This document shows positions 16,640 to 25,139 of a DNA stretch of 64,000 nucleotides, one piece after another. Within the stretch, counting starts at the first letter, position 1; each line of letters begins with the position of its first letter. The translations under genes and the position numbers were made by a program. Source of the DNA: Leptothoe spongobia TAU-MAC 1115. GTDB taxonomy: Bacteria > Cyanobacteriota > Cyanobacteriia > Phormidesmidales > Phormidesmidaceae. The stretch is from positions 1 to 64,000 of the forward strand of contig NZ_JADOES010000028.1 in assembly GCF_018739885.1 (NCBI RefSeq), in the 5' to 3' direction. Below the pieces are notes generated by a model. It ran no database searches. It saw only the letters and a list, made by a program, of their open reading frames with translations, and was not told the origin of the DNA.

Positions 16640-16675
16640 TAGAGGTGGCTATTTGTCACCTCTATTTTTATTTTT
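16640..16675 (+). terminator. Plus-strand terminator with no annotated upstream gene
   Basis: An 8-bp stem TAGAGGTG/CACCTCTA (16640-16664) with a 9-nt loop is followed by a T-rich tail on the plus strand. No plus-strand gene precedes it: both flanking genes are on the minus strand. It could end a small RNA starting between 16430 and 16600. On the minus strand there is no T-run, so it is not the HAD terminator. Confidence 0.5.
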
Positions 16676-16683
16676 GGATGATT

Positions 16684-17457
16684 TTAGCCTAAACGAATCT
16701 GGCTAAAGTCTTTGGTGAAGGCATGACGAGGTAAATCGTTTGAGTTTAAGTCATGGCCATGGATAATATCTGTTTGGGAAATATAGGGTGACCAGCCTCC
16801 CAAAAAGCCAATAAATCCTTTGGCTGATGCTGCCATACGTAAATCGCTCGCGGCATCGCCAATGACCACTCCATGTTGAGGGGAAATATCTAAACTTTTG
16901 CAGGCAGTCTGTAAAAAACTAGGCGCAACTTTAGACGGATGTTGGCTGCTCACACCCTGCAAATTATCAAAATAAGGCTGCAGCCCATAGTAGTCAACAA
17001 AATTTTTCAGATTACTCTGGGTATCAGCTGACACCATGATGACTTTGAGTTCGGTTTGCTTGAGCCGTTTCAAAAAATCTAAGACCCCTGGTAATAGAGG
17101 GGTATACGCAGCCTTGGGCGAGCATTGGTGGTCCGCTGTCTCTAAAGTGCTTGTTGCTACTTCTACTGCTTGTATCCATGGATAACCCACCATGGCGGCG
17201 GCAGCGGCGGTACCGATGATGGTCTCGTGACGACTACCGACTGCTAAGAGTCCAGAAGCGGTTAACCCATGATCACTAAATCCTAAGATCTTTAGGACGG
17301 GGTTATACGTGCTCGGTAACTGTTGCTCCATCAATTCTGCCTGGGTACGCCCCAGCTGGCTGAGATAGGCGGCAACATTAGCCAGAGTGCCATCTTTATC
17401 TAGAAATATTACTTGGACGTTATTAAAGATTTGTCCGTTGCAGGAAACGATACTCAC
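16684..17457 (-). CDS. HAD family hydrolase
   Basis: A phosphatase-like HAD protein of about 257 residues. Motif I is FLDKDGTLAN near residue 18, motif II is VIMVSADT near residue 124, and motif III/IV is VVIGDAASDLRMA near residue 200. A longer reading from ATG 17514 is unlikely, because those codons are encoded by the rpsA terminator hairpin. GTG at 17457 is the first start after it. The N-terminal cap region (20-110) is helical. The natural substrate cannot be told. It lies downstream of rpsA on the same strand but behind a terminator, so it is likely transcribed separately. Confidence 0.8.
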   Translation of the reverse strand: MSIVSCNGQIFNNVQVIFLDKDGTLANVAAYLSQLGRTQAELMEQQLPSTYNPVLKILGFSDHGLTASGLLAVGSRHETIIGTAAAAAMVGYPWIQAVEVATSTLETADHQCSPKAAYTPLLPGVLDFLKRLKQTELKVIMVSADTQSNLKNFVDYYGLQPYFDNLQGVSSQHPSKVAPSFLQTACKSLDISPQHGVVIGDAASDLRMAASAKGFIGFLGGWSPYISQTDIIHGHDLNSNDLPRHAFTKDFSQIRLG

Positions 17458-17483
17458 AGCTCTAGTTTGAACAGTTTCATAAT

Positions 17484-17515
17484 CAAAAAAAATGTGGGAC
17501 CAGAAGCCCCACATT
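17484..17515 (-). terminator. Rho-independent terminator of rpsA
   Basis: On the minus strand an 8-bp stem AATGTGGG/CCCACATT with a 9-nt loop is followed by seven or more T. It lies 67 nt after the rpsA stop and overlaps the first codons of a spurious upstream extension of the HAD gene. Confidence 0.85.
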
Positions 17516-17581
17516 ACAGTTAAAAACGAGATTAGTTTGGCAGCAGATGCCGGTTAGCTATCTTACTAGCTGTCTGCCTGA

Positions 17582-18607
17582 TTACTCAGCGACAGCTGCC
17601 ATAGCAGTTGCATCATCCTCTTCTTCCGTTTCTGTGTAGGTTTCTTCCTCAACTTCACCCTCACCAATATCATCTACTTCACCAGCGGCAGCAGCAGCTT
17701 CTGCTTCTGCTGCTTTCAGTAACTGCTGACGATAGCGCTCAGCCATTTCCTCGGCTTTCTCAAATACGATATCGGGGTTTTTGACCATGTCACCGGGTTC
17801 GGGCTCGAGCTGCTTCGTGGATAGTGAAATCCGACCACGCTCAGCATCAAGGTCAATGATCATGACCTTGATTTCATCATTCACATTGAGCACCGTGTTT
17901 GGAGTATCAATGTGGTCATGGGAAATCTCAGAGATGTGTAGCAGACCGCTGACACCACCAATATCGATAAATGCACCGTATGGCTTGAGACCACGGACCG
18001 CACCGATGACCACTTCACCGACCTGAAGACCATTCATCTTACGCTCTACTAGCGCACGACGATGGCTAAGAACTAGACGGTTACGTTCTTCATCAACCTC
18101 TAAGAACTTAAGAGGTAATGCTTCACCCACTAGATCTTCTTTCGGTTTGCGGGTGCTGATGTGGGAGCCAGGAATAAAGCCGCGAAGACCTTCAATTCTG
18201 ACGAGGGCACCACCACGGTTGGTAGCAAATACGTCCGAACGAACGGTTGCATCCTCATTTTGGAGTTGACGTACACGCTCCCATGCCCGCATATATTCGA
18301 TGCGTCGAATGGAGAGGGTTAGCTGGCCATCTTCATTTTCATCTGTCAGGATGAAAAATTCACGAGTCTCATTGGACTGAAGCACTTCATCAGCCGCTTC
18401 GACGCGATTGATCGACATTTCTTGGATGGGCAAATAAGCAGCGGTTTTTGCACCAATATCAATCAGAGCGCCTCGGGGCTCGATGCTAAAAACTGTCCCT
18501 GGAACAATATCGCCAGGACTAAAATGATAATCGTATTTATCTAATAAAGCTTCAAAGTCTTCATGAGTAAAACCTATATCGGCTTGTGTCGTTTCAAGAT
18601 TGACCAT
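17582..18607 (-). CDS. rpsA: 30S ribosomal protein S1
   Basis: A 341-residue ribosomal protein with three S1 RNA-binding repeats, the short form usual in cyanobacteria and plastids. The repeats start at about residues 30 (FSPGDIVPGTVFSIEPRGAL), 117 (RSDVFATNRGGALVRIEGL) and 195 (LQVGEVVIGAVRGLKPYGAF). The third is the most canonical (GVSGLLHISEIS). A glutamate-rich acidic tail begins near residue 305. S1 helps the ribosome hold mRNA at initiation. It has its own terminator. A 390-bp upstream region separates it from nrdR. Confidence 0.95.
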   Translation of the reverse strand: MVNLETTQADIGFTHEDFEALLDKYDYHFSPGDIVPGTVFSIEPRGALIDIGAKTAAYLPIQEMSINRVEAADEVLQSNETREFFILTDENEDGQLTLSIRRIEYMRAWERVRQLQNEDATVRSDVFATNRGGALVRIEGLRGFIPGSHISTRKPKEDLVGEALPLKFLEVDEERNRLVLSHRRALVERKMNGLQVGEVVIGAVRGLKPYGAFIDIGGVSGLLHISEISHDHIDTPNTVLNVNDEIKVMIIDLDAERGRISLSTKQLEPEPGDMVKNPDIVFEKAEEMAERYRQQLLKAAEAEAAAAAGEVDDIGEGEVEEETYTETEEEDDATAMAAVAE

Positions 18608-18999
18608 GCTAGATGTTTCCTACGGTTTCTCCATAATTGAGTGGACATGTTGTGCGTCTGTGTGCCGCCCCTACATTAATCCAGATCTTATCTCAGACAA
18701 GGCTAAGGGCATCATTTAGATTGTGCCTACCGTTACCCCTGATAAATAACTCTGAGTAGCCAGCTTGTAATCCTGGCATGAACCTGAACTAGGCCCAAAA
18801 CTTAGAGCCTTGCAAAGTAGGCAAAACTTAACCGCAGTAGGGCTGAACATGGAAACCCTGGCTGAGATTAAGTAACGTACACAAACCTTCGCAAGACTAT
18901 TTATGATAAGTGAATTTAGCCATACTGTCACTTAGTATGACGTTATTATTTTCAGATTGCTATTTGTAAAGAGCGTCGCTATAAGCTGTGATGAAAGCT
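18608..18999. other. Intergenic region between nrdR and rpsA
   Basis: About 390 bp without a convincing gene. It must hold the rpsA promoter and 5' leader. Open frames here are short and lack recognisable composition. I recognised no riboswitch or tRNA. Confidence 0.5.
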
Positions 19000-19518
19000 C
19001 TAGACCGTTAGGGCAGAGCCATTCCGGCTGCCGTTAGTGCTGTAAGAGTGAGGTTCAGCCGTACTATCGTTAGCCTGTAAATGATTTAAGGTTTCTGCAA
19101 AATCACGAATGCCTGTGAACTGTCTGTATACAGAAGCAAATCGGACATAGGCTACTTCGCTCAAAGGCTTGAGCTGCTGTAAAACTAGCTCGCCGATGTC
19201 AGCACTGGTAATTTCTCTGGATGAGCGTTGCTGTAGATCGGCTTCGATATTGTCAATTAAATTTTCTAAACGAGCGGCTTCGAGACCGGTTTTTTCGCAT
19301 GCTCGAATAATGCCCCTCAGAAGTTTCGAGCGGTTAAAGAGTTCACGATCGCTATTGCGTTTGATCACTGTGATGGGCACATACTCGATGCGCTCATAGG
19401 TGGTAAATCGGCAATTGCACTCTAGGCACTCCCGACGGCGACGGATACTACGACCAGCTTCAGCTGATCGAGATTCTAAGACGCGGTTACTGGGATGTTG
19501 GCAGAAGGGACACTGCAT
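19000..19518 (-). CDS. nrdR: Transcriptional repressor NrdR
   Basis: A 172-residue regulator that represses ribonucleotide reductase genes in response to dATP/ATP. The N-terminal zinc ribbon MQCPFCQHPSNRVLESR with a second pair CLECNC (residues 31-36) is followed by the ATP-cone domain (about 46-136: PITVIKRNSDRELFNRSKL). The start at 19518 matches the family's MxCPFC opening; an extra seven codons upstream are possible but unusual. The tail after residue 145 is Ser/Asn-rich. No nrd gene is in the window. Confidence 0.95.
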   Translation of the reverse strand: MQCPFCQHPSNRVLESRSAEAGRSIRRRRECLECNCRFTTYERIEYVPITVIKRNSDRELFNRSKLLRGIIRACEKTGLEAARLENLIDNIEADLQQRSSREITSADIGELVLQQLKPLSEVAYVRFASVYRQFTGIRDFAETLNHLQANDSTAEPHSYSTNGSRNGSALTV

Positions 19519-19569
19519 AGAGTCTAAACCCGAAATCATTTAAGCGGGCCTCGATCATTAGACCACGCT

Positions 19570-19624
19570 TAAAATAAAAATAGAGGCTAACTTCGTTAAA
19601 TGCAAAGAAGTTAATGCCTCTATT
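19570..19624 (-). terminator. Rho-independent terminator of psbT
   Basis: Read on the minus strand, a long stem (ATAGAGGC with GCCTCTAT, extended by TAACTTC/GAAGTTA) is followed by TTTTATTTT. It lies about 90 nt after the psbT stop and before nrdR. Confidence 0.8.
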
Positions 19625-19710
19625 ATGTCATTCATGTCGCCAAGGGCACTAGATGCTAATTTCACTTAAGCTCTTGATGTAATTATTAATCTGGCTTAAG
19701 TGTTAAACAA

Positions 19711-19809
19711 CTAGTCTTTTTTGATTCGGGGCGGCTCACGAAATGCGATCGCAAAAAAGAGCGTACCAATAATACAAGTGAAAATCAGAATGTAAGCAAC
19801 ACTTTCCAT
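19711..19809 (-). CDS. psbT: Photosystem II reaction centre protein T
   Basis: A 32-residue single-span membrane protein, MESVAYILIFTCIIGTLFFA followed by IAFREPPRIKKD, which matches PsbT closely (MESVAY start, FFAIAFREPPR end). PsbT sits at the PSII dimer interface near D1/D2 and aids repair of QA function. It lies downstream of psbB on the same strand, the standard cyanobacterial and plastid order. A strong hairpin with T-run lies between the two, so its level may depend on readthrough or its own promoter. A HIP1 octamer lies within the gene. Confidence 0.95.
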   Translation of the reverse strand: MESVAYILIFTCIIGTLFFAIAFREPPRIKKD

Positions 19810-19884
19810 GATTTAGTCCTACTTAATCAACGTTGATTGCCATTGATGTAGACACAAGCAATGGCTGCTATTAGCTACCATTAT

Positions 19885-19926
19885 TCCAAAAAAACGGCCC
19901 AGCGAATATATTCCGCTGGGCCGTTT
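19885..19926 (-). terminator. Strong hairpin terminator between psbB and psbT
   Basis: On the minus strand the stem AAACGGCCCAGCG with CGCTGGGCCGTTT (19892-19926) is followed by seven T. It is 20 nt after the psbB stop and about 75 nt before psbT. It should end most psbB transcripts and set psbT expression by partial readthrough. Confidence 0.85.
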
Positions 19927-19946
19927 CCTTAGCCTACGCCTCGCAC

Positions 19947-21476
19947 TTAACGATTTGTTGCGCGGGTAGTTTTGTCTCCCACTTTCTGGAAGAATCCCCA
20001 TTCGACCTGCTCCTCAGAGAGATCAGGATCCACACCAGCGAATACATCGCGGTATAGAGTCCGGGAACCATGCCAGATGTGGCCAAAGAAGAACAGTAAT
20101 GCAAATACTGCGTGGCCAAAGGTAAACCAACCACGGGGACTAGAACGGAATACACCGTCAGAATCCAGGGTCTCAAGGTCAAACTCGAATGGTTCACCTA
20201 GTAATGCCTTACGGGCATAACGCTTCACACGAGCAGGGTCCTTAATGGTCTGACCATCAAGTTCACCACCGTAGAAAGAAACTGATACACCAGTCTGCTC
20301 AATACTGAATTGAGACTCAGCACGTCTAAAGGGAATATCAGCTCGAATCACACCACTGGAGTCAGTCAAGACAACAGGGAATGTTTCAAAGAAGTTGGGT
20401 AGACGGCGAACTGATAGCTCACGGCCTTCAGCATCCTTGAATACAGGATGACCCAGCCAGCCAGTAGCGATACCATCACCACTATCCATGGGACCTACGC
20501 GGAATAAACCACCCTTTGCAGGACTATTACCCACATAGTCATAGAAAGCCAGCTTTTCAGGAATATTCTCATAAGCTTCCTCACGGCTCAGCCCGTCAGC
20601 CATATCAGCTTGAACACGACGTTCAATTTCTTGCTGATAGTAGCCACCATCCCATTGGAAGCGGGTCGGGCCAAACAGCTCGACTGGAGTAGTAGCGTTG
20701 CCATACCACATAGTGCCAGCAACTACAAAGGCAGCAAAGAATACGGCTGCAATACTACTCGAAAGTACGGTTTCAATATTACCCATACGCAACGCCTTAT
20801 ACAGACGCTGAGGGGGACGTACTGTCAGGTGGAATAAACCTGCCACGATGCCGACGATACCGGCTGCGATGTGGTGAGCCACAATGCCACCAGCGTTATA
20901 GGGGTTAAATCCACCAGGCCCCCATTCTGGGGCAACTGGCTGCACATGGCCAGTCAGGGCATATGGATCAGATACCCACATCCCAGGTCCCCAAGCTCCA
21001 CTCAGGTGGAACGCGCCGAAACCGAAACAAAGTAAACCAGATAAGAACAGGTGAATACCGAACATCTTGGGTAAGTCCAAAGCGGGCTCACCAGTTCGAG
21101 GGTCACGGAATAGATCTAAATCCCAGAAAACCCAGTGCCAAACAGCTGCCAAGAATAGCAAGCCAGATAGCACGATGTGTGCAAGTGCAACGCCTTCAAA
21201 TGACCAGAAACCAGGATCAACGCCTGTTTCTCCAGTTACACTCCAGCCTCCCCAAGACCCGGTTACACCAATACGGGCCATAAAGGGAAGAACAAACATA
21301 CCCTGACGCCACATGGGGTTCAGAGCAGGATCACTTGGATCAAATGTAGCAAGCTCAAACAGGGCCATAGAGCCAGCCCAGCCTGCTACAAGTGCAGTAT
21401 GCATCAGGTGTACAGAAATCAGTCGTCCAGGATCGTTAACCACGACTGTATGTACCCGGTACCAGGGTAGTCCCAT
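19947..21476 (-). CDS. psbB: Photosystem II CP47 chlorophyll apoprotein
   Basis: A 509-residue core antenna protein of PSII that binds chlorophyll a and passes energy to D1/D2. MGLPWYRVHTVVVNDPGRLI is the invariant N-terminus. Six transmembrane helices carry histidine ligands (for example HTALVAGWAG, HIVLSGLLFLAAVWHWVFW, HHIAAGIVGIVAGLFHLTVR), and the large lumenal loop runs from about residue 257 to 450. Full length. An AGGAGG motif at 21488-21495 precedes the ATG. psbT follows after a terminator hairpin; the ferredoxin-like gene and psbM are divergent. Confidence 0.98.
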   Translation of the reverse strand: MGLPWYRVHTVVVNDPGRLISVHLMHTALVAGWAGSMALFELATFDPSDPALNPMWRQGMFVLPFMARIGVTGSWGGWSVTGETGVDPGFWSFEGVALAHIVLSGLLFLAAVWHWVFWDLDLFRDPRTGEPALDLPKMFGIHLFLSGLLCFGFGAFHLSGAWGPGMWVSDPYALTGHVQPVAPEWGPGGFNPYNAGGIVAHHIAAGIVGIVAGLFHLTVRPPQRLYKALRMGNIETVLSSSIAAVFFAAFVVAGTMWYGNATTPVELFGPTRFQWDGGYYQQEIERRVQADMADGLSREEAYENIPEKLAFYDYVGNSPAKGGLFRVGPMDSGDGIATGWLGHPVFKDAEGRELSVRRLPNFFETFPVVLTDSSGVIRADIPFRRAESQFSIEQTGVSVSFYGGELDGQTIKDPARVKRYARKALLGEPFEFDLETLDSDGVFRSSPRGWFTFGHAVFALLFFFGHIWHGSRTLYRDVFAGVDPDLSEEQVEWGFFQKVGDKTTRATNR

Positions 21477-21487
21477 TGACTACGCGC

Positions 21488-21495
21488 CTCCTCCT
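21488..21495 (-). promoter_or_regulatory. psbB ribosome-binding site
   Basis: TAGGAGGA on the minus strand lies 11-18 nt before the psbB start codon. It confirms this start. Confidence 0.7.
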
Positions 21496-21801
21496 AGTTT
21501 GGAAATGTTAGCCGTACATTAAAATACCGATACAAACAGGCTACCAGATCCCCCCATTGACTCCAAAATAAACATCTAAGGAATTTTCCTTAAGGGCAGT
21601 GCAAATCAGAGATTGTGGGTAAGTAGCCTGATGAGGTAATGAATCCAGACGATTCCCGACGGACTAATCCACTCAAATATTAAGATTAAAGTGTATAAAG
21701 AAGTGTAACTAGAGTTCATAATCCAATGCAAGTTGGATTACTTGGGATTATGCCATTCAAGGCTTTACCGACTTTATAGCAATTGCTTTTGGAGCTATTT
21801 G

Positions 21802-22110
21802 ATGGCCACTATTAAGTTTATTAAAGAAGATGTTGAGATCACAGCAACGGACGGTGCGAATCTTCGTCAGAAGGCTATAGACAATCGGATTGATATATAT
21901 ACCTTGACCGGAAAGATGATGAACTGCGGCGGCTATGGCCAATGTGCCTTGTGTGTTGTGGAAATTGCTGAAGGATTAGGTAATTTATCGCCCCGGACCG
22001 CTGTTGAGGAGAAGCGGCTTAAAAAACGTCCTCATAACTGTCGATTGGCTTGTCAGACCCTGGTCAATGGACCAGTCAGTGTCGTGACTAAACCTAAGAA
22101 GAATCGTTAA
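21802..22110 (+). CDS. psbB-linked 2Fe-2S ferredoxin-like protein
   Basis: A 102-residue plant-type ferredoxin fold protein starting MATIKFIKEDVEITATDGAN. The cluster cysteines read C-x5-C-x2-C (NCGGYGQCALC near residues 42-52), with a later pair in CRLACQT near residue 83. That spacing differs from photosynthetic PetF (C-x4-C-x2-C), so this is a divergent member with a basic tail (TKPKKNR). A gene of this type sits beside psbB in many cyanobacteria, which suggests a PSII-linked role, but its partner is unknown. An in-frame ATG at 21733 would add 23 unlikely residues. Confidence 0.88.
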   Translation: MATIKFIKEDVEITATDGANLRQKAIDNRIDIYTLTGKMMNCGGYGQCALCVVEIAEGLGNLSPRTAVEEKRLKKRPHNCRLACQTLVNGPVSVVTKPKKNR

Positions 22111-22263
22111 CACGTTGCTATACACAACTTATCGTTGCTCTCTGATGCTAATGGCCAATGTATTAATGATTGCAGTCGTAGAGTTTATCGGTTCATTGAG
22201 TTGAAGCAGGGTGATATGCTTAGCCATGTGGTTTGTTGTTGAGAGAATTAATAGCTAAGTCCT

Positions 22264-22359
22264 ATGGAAGTCAATAATCTAGGGTTTGTAGCCAGCATCT
22301 TGTTTGTCTTCGTTCCAACTGTATTTCTGCTCATTCTTTACATTCAGACCAAAGATTAG
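22264..22359 (+). CDS. psbM: Photosystem II reaction centre protein M
   Basis: A 31-residue one-helix protein, MEVNNLGFVASILFVFVPTV followed by FLLILYIQTKD. The MEVN start and the FVPTxFLLILYIQT core are diagnostic of PsbM, which lies at the PSII monomer interface. It is downstream of the ferredoxin-like gene in the same direction, the conserved psbB neighbourhood. A terminator hairpin follows at 22487. Confidence 0.95.
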   Translation: MEVNNLGFVASILFVFVPTVFLLILYIQTKD

Positions 22360-22486
22360 TGTTTGGGGCAGGAGTTATGAACACTTGAGTCTAGTGAGGT
22401 AAGTATTTTCGCTTCATTCCTTGTGGGCAGCCTGTAGGTTTTTGAAAATATTGAATATGCTTGATGCTAGCTTTTTAAAGTTAGTA

Positions 22487-22519
22487 AAGAGCGCTAGCTA
22501 TGGGTTAGTGCTCTTTTTT
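22487..22519 (+). terminator. Rho-independent terminator downstream of psbM
   Basis: AAAGAGC and GCTCTTT flank a loop that itself contains CTAGC repeats, followed by TTTTG on the plus strand. It ends the ferredoxin-like/psbM transcript just before the convergent TauE gene. Confidence 0.7.
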
Positions 22520-22535
22520 GTCGATTACTTCTTGC

Positions 22536-23315
22536 TCATAGATTGCTGATGTAGGCGTGCCATGCTTGCCAAAATACATAAGCGGCTAATACGCACAATA
22601 ATGTCCGAAATAACCTGCTGACGACATGGTCTGGGAGCTTGGGTAGAAAGCGGGTGCTAATTTGTACTCCGATCAGGCCCCCTAGGCCCAGGCTTAAGCC
22701 AGCATCATAGACGATGTCTCCTTTGACGCCATTGTGGATACAGGCTACTAGAGATGTAAGCACAATGACGCCTAAACTATTGCGTACGGCGTTTTTGAGG
22801 TCAGTATTGAGCAGTAATACCTGTAGTGGCACCATAATCACCCCACCACCTACACCAAACAGTCCAGCCATGAAGCCTGATGTGCCGCCAGTAATGATGC
22901 GGGCAGCGACGAGGGTGATTGACTTAGGAGTATCTGTTTCTCGTGTGGCAACGCGTTTTTTCAGCCCTACTAGATAAATATTAGCTATCAGTAGACTGCC
23001 AAATGCAGCACGTCGCCAATGTTCTGCCAGGATGTCTCCAAATTCTGTTCCGATAATAACTAGGACAATAGCTGGTATTGCCAGCATGAATATGTCTTTG
23101 GGACGCAGATATCCCATGCGCCAATTTTGGAGGCTGCCGGTAGTGGCCGTCACCAAAATTGCCAATAAGCTTGTGGCCGCAGCCTGCTCCACATTCATGC
23201 CAAATAAGAGGAGGAGGGGGACCATCAATACCCCTCCTCCAATACCAAGCAACCCTGCCAATATCCCTGCAGTTAAACCTCCTAAAGTTAGCAAGGCAAC
23301 ATCTATAAGAGGCAT
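22536..23315 (-). CDS. TauE/SafE family sulfite or anion exporter
   Basis: A 259-residue membrane protein with about eight hydrophobic helices in two repeats. Each repeat opens with the family's glycine motif: LTAGILAGLLGIGGGVLMVP near residue 14 and SGFMAGLFGVGGGVIMVPLQ near residue 146. Family members export sulfite, sulfoacetate or related organic anions. The specific substrate is not shown by sequence. Convergent with psbM. No sulfur genes adjoin it. Confidence 0.88.
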   Translation of the reverse strand: MPLIDVALLTLGGLTAGILAGLLGIGGGVLMVPLLLLFGMNVEQAAATSLLAILVTATTGSLQNWRMGYLRPKDIFMLAIPAIVLVIIGTEFGDILAEHWRRAAFGSLLIANIYLVGLKKRVATRETDTPKSITLVAARIITGGTSGFMAGLFGVGGGVIMVPLQVLLLNTDLKNAVRNSLGVIVLTSLVACIHNGVKGDIVYDAGLSLGLGGLIGVQISTRFLPKLPDHVVSRLFRTLLCVLAAYVFWQAWHAYISNL

Positions 23316-23411
23316 GGCAAAAAACTTTGAGAGGACTAGGATATAGTCCCACAGTCAGCCTCAAGTGCGGTGAGGGTAATGGACGTTAGGTTTTTTGGGC
23401 AAGCATCATCA

Positions 23412-24905
23412 TTAAGACTGAGTAAGGATCGGGTCTAGATTGATATATTGCTCGACTGTATTAGCTAAATCGTTGAGCATGGCATCACGCTGTTCGCGAT
23501 AGTTGGCAATACCTGTAGGTAGAGAGCCTAAACCACGCTGCTGTCGCAACCGATTGAGCCAAGCTCGTCTCCAGGGACCATTATCAAAGATGCCATGAAG
23601 GTAAGTACCCCAGAGGGATTCGGTTTCATCCACAATACCTAGACTGCGGTCATCAAAGATTGGTTGAAATTTAGGGCCTGGCTCCCCGCCTTCGGGCGTC
23701 ATGACGAGCTGAGTGCGACCGTGGTGAATCTCATAACCATTTACAGGCAGACCTTCTTGAGGATATTTGGAACTGACTGATCGCTGGCGTGCCACTTTAT
23801 TTTGAGTAATGACTGTACGCAACGGTAGAATACTTAATCCTCTAAAGCGACCTTCTTGACCTTCTAAGCCTTCTGGATCGGCGAGCATTTGCCCCATCAG
23901 CTGGAAGCCACCACAAATCCCCAGGACAGTACCACCTGCTGCAGCATAGTTCTGAATAGCCTCTGCCATGCCAGTACGTTGCAAAATTAGGAGGTCAGCA
24001 ATAGCGGTTTTGGTGCCAGGTAAAATAACGGCATCGGGATGTCCTAAGTCATCTTTGGGGCTGAGATATCTAACGTTGACAGAAGGTTCAGCTTCTAATG
24101 GATCAAAGTCTGTAAAGTTGGAAATCCGGGGTAGTCGAATAACGGCAATATTGAGTTCTGCTGAATGTTTTTCTACTGGTCGTTCCATTAGTGAGAGAGA
24201 ATCCTCAGCAGGAGAGGCACTGTCAATCCATGGGATTACGCCAAGTACGGAGATGCCTGTGCGTTCTTCCAGCCATTCAATGCCTGGTTGCAGTAGACTT
24301 TTCTGGCCGCGAAACTTATTGATAATAATGCCTTTGACTAGGGCACGCTCATCGGGGTCAAGCAGTTCAAGGGTGCCTATAATGTGGGCAAATGCGCCGC
24401 CACGATCAATATCGGCTACTAGGATTGTAGGGGCATTGAGGGTTTTGGCAATCCGCATATTAGCCAGATCGCGATGCTTGATATTAATTTCGGCAGGGTT
24501 GCCATCCCCTTCACAAATTAATAGATCAAATTCTTGTCCCAGCCGAGCCAGGCTTTCTTGGACTGCCTGCCAACCACTCTCAAAGTAGGTTTCATGATAT
24601 TGGGCGGCTGTGGTGTGACCAGCGGGCCGCCCTTTGATAATCACTTGAGAAGTTGTGTTGCTTTGGGGTTTCAGTAGGACTGGGTTCATCTCCGCTTGGG
24701 GGGAGACACCTGCTGCCCAGGCCTGGACTGCTTGGGGATATCCAATTTCAGCCCCATTAGGGGTGACGTAGGCATTGGGGGCCATATTTTGTCCCTTGAA
24801 GGGAGCCACTCGCCAGCCACGGCGACTGAGCATACGACAAAGTGCTGTAACGAGTAGAGATTTCCCTGCGTGGGAGGTGGTCCCCACTACCATAATGGCC
24901 TTCAT
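23412..24905 (-). CDS. cobQ: Cobyric acid synthase
   Basis: A 497-residue CobQ/CbiP that amidates adenosylcobyrinic a,c-diamide at four positions using glutamine and ATP. The N-terminal P-loop-like motif is MVVGTTSHAGKSLLVTALCR (residues 5-24) and NMAPNAYVTPNGAEIGYPQA is typical. The C-terminal class I glutaminase domain has the nucleophile in VLGICGGFQLMG near residue 325 and the histidine in WGTYLHGIFDNG near residue 444. Full length. No other cobalamin gene is near. Confidence 0.95.
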   Translation of the reverse strand: MKAIMVVGTTSHAGKSLLVTALCRMLSRRGWRVAPFKGQNMAPNAYVTPNGAEIGYPQAVQAWAAGVSPQAEMNPVLLKPQSNTTSQVIIKGRPAGHTTAAQYHETYFESGWQAVQESLARLGQEFDLLICEGDGNPAEINIKHRDLANMRIAKTLNAPTILVADIDRGGAFAHIIGTLELLDPDERALVKGIIINKFRGQKSLLQPGIEWLEERTGISVLGVIPWIDSASPAEDSLSLMERPVEKHSAELNIAVIRLPRISNFTDFDPLEAEPSVNVRYLSPKDDLGHPDAVILPGTKTAIADLLILQRTGMAEAIQNYAAAGGTVLGICGGFQLMGQMLADPEGLEGQEGRFRGLSILPLRTVITQNKVARQRSVSSKYPQEGLPVNGYEIHHGRTQLVMTPEGGEPGPKFQPIFDDRSLGIVDETESLWGTYLHGIFDNGPWRRAWLNRLRQQRGLGSLPTGIANYREQRDAMLNDLANTVEQYINLDPILTQS

Positions 24906-25139
24906 GCTAGAGCGTCTCCCGGTCCAATTTCATTTTTAATGGTTGAAATATCGAGTTGAAATATCAAGTTGGAATAACGGCTGTTCAATACAAAGTATTG
25001 GTAATCGTACGGCGTCAAGCTAGAAATTGTAGATTGGTGTGCATTATGGCATAACCATACCCAAACTCCAGACTTTAAGGATCTTTGTTGTTAACGCTCT
25101 AGTGTGTTTACAGTAAGGTCTTAAAATTAACCTGGTTAC

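Noticed and set aside
18716..18931. 71-residue minus-strand frame between nrdR and rpsA
   Set aside because: Cysteine- and serine-scattered composition with no family pattern; lies in the rpsA leader.
24942..24976. Short tandem GTTGAAATATC repeats upstream of cobQ
   Set aside because: Two and a half 13-bp units only; too short to assign a role, and no cobalamin riboswitch pattern was seen.
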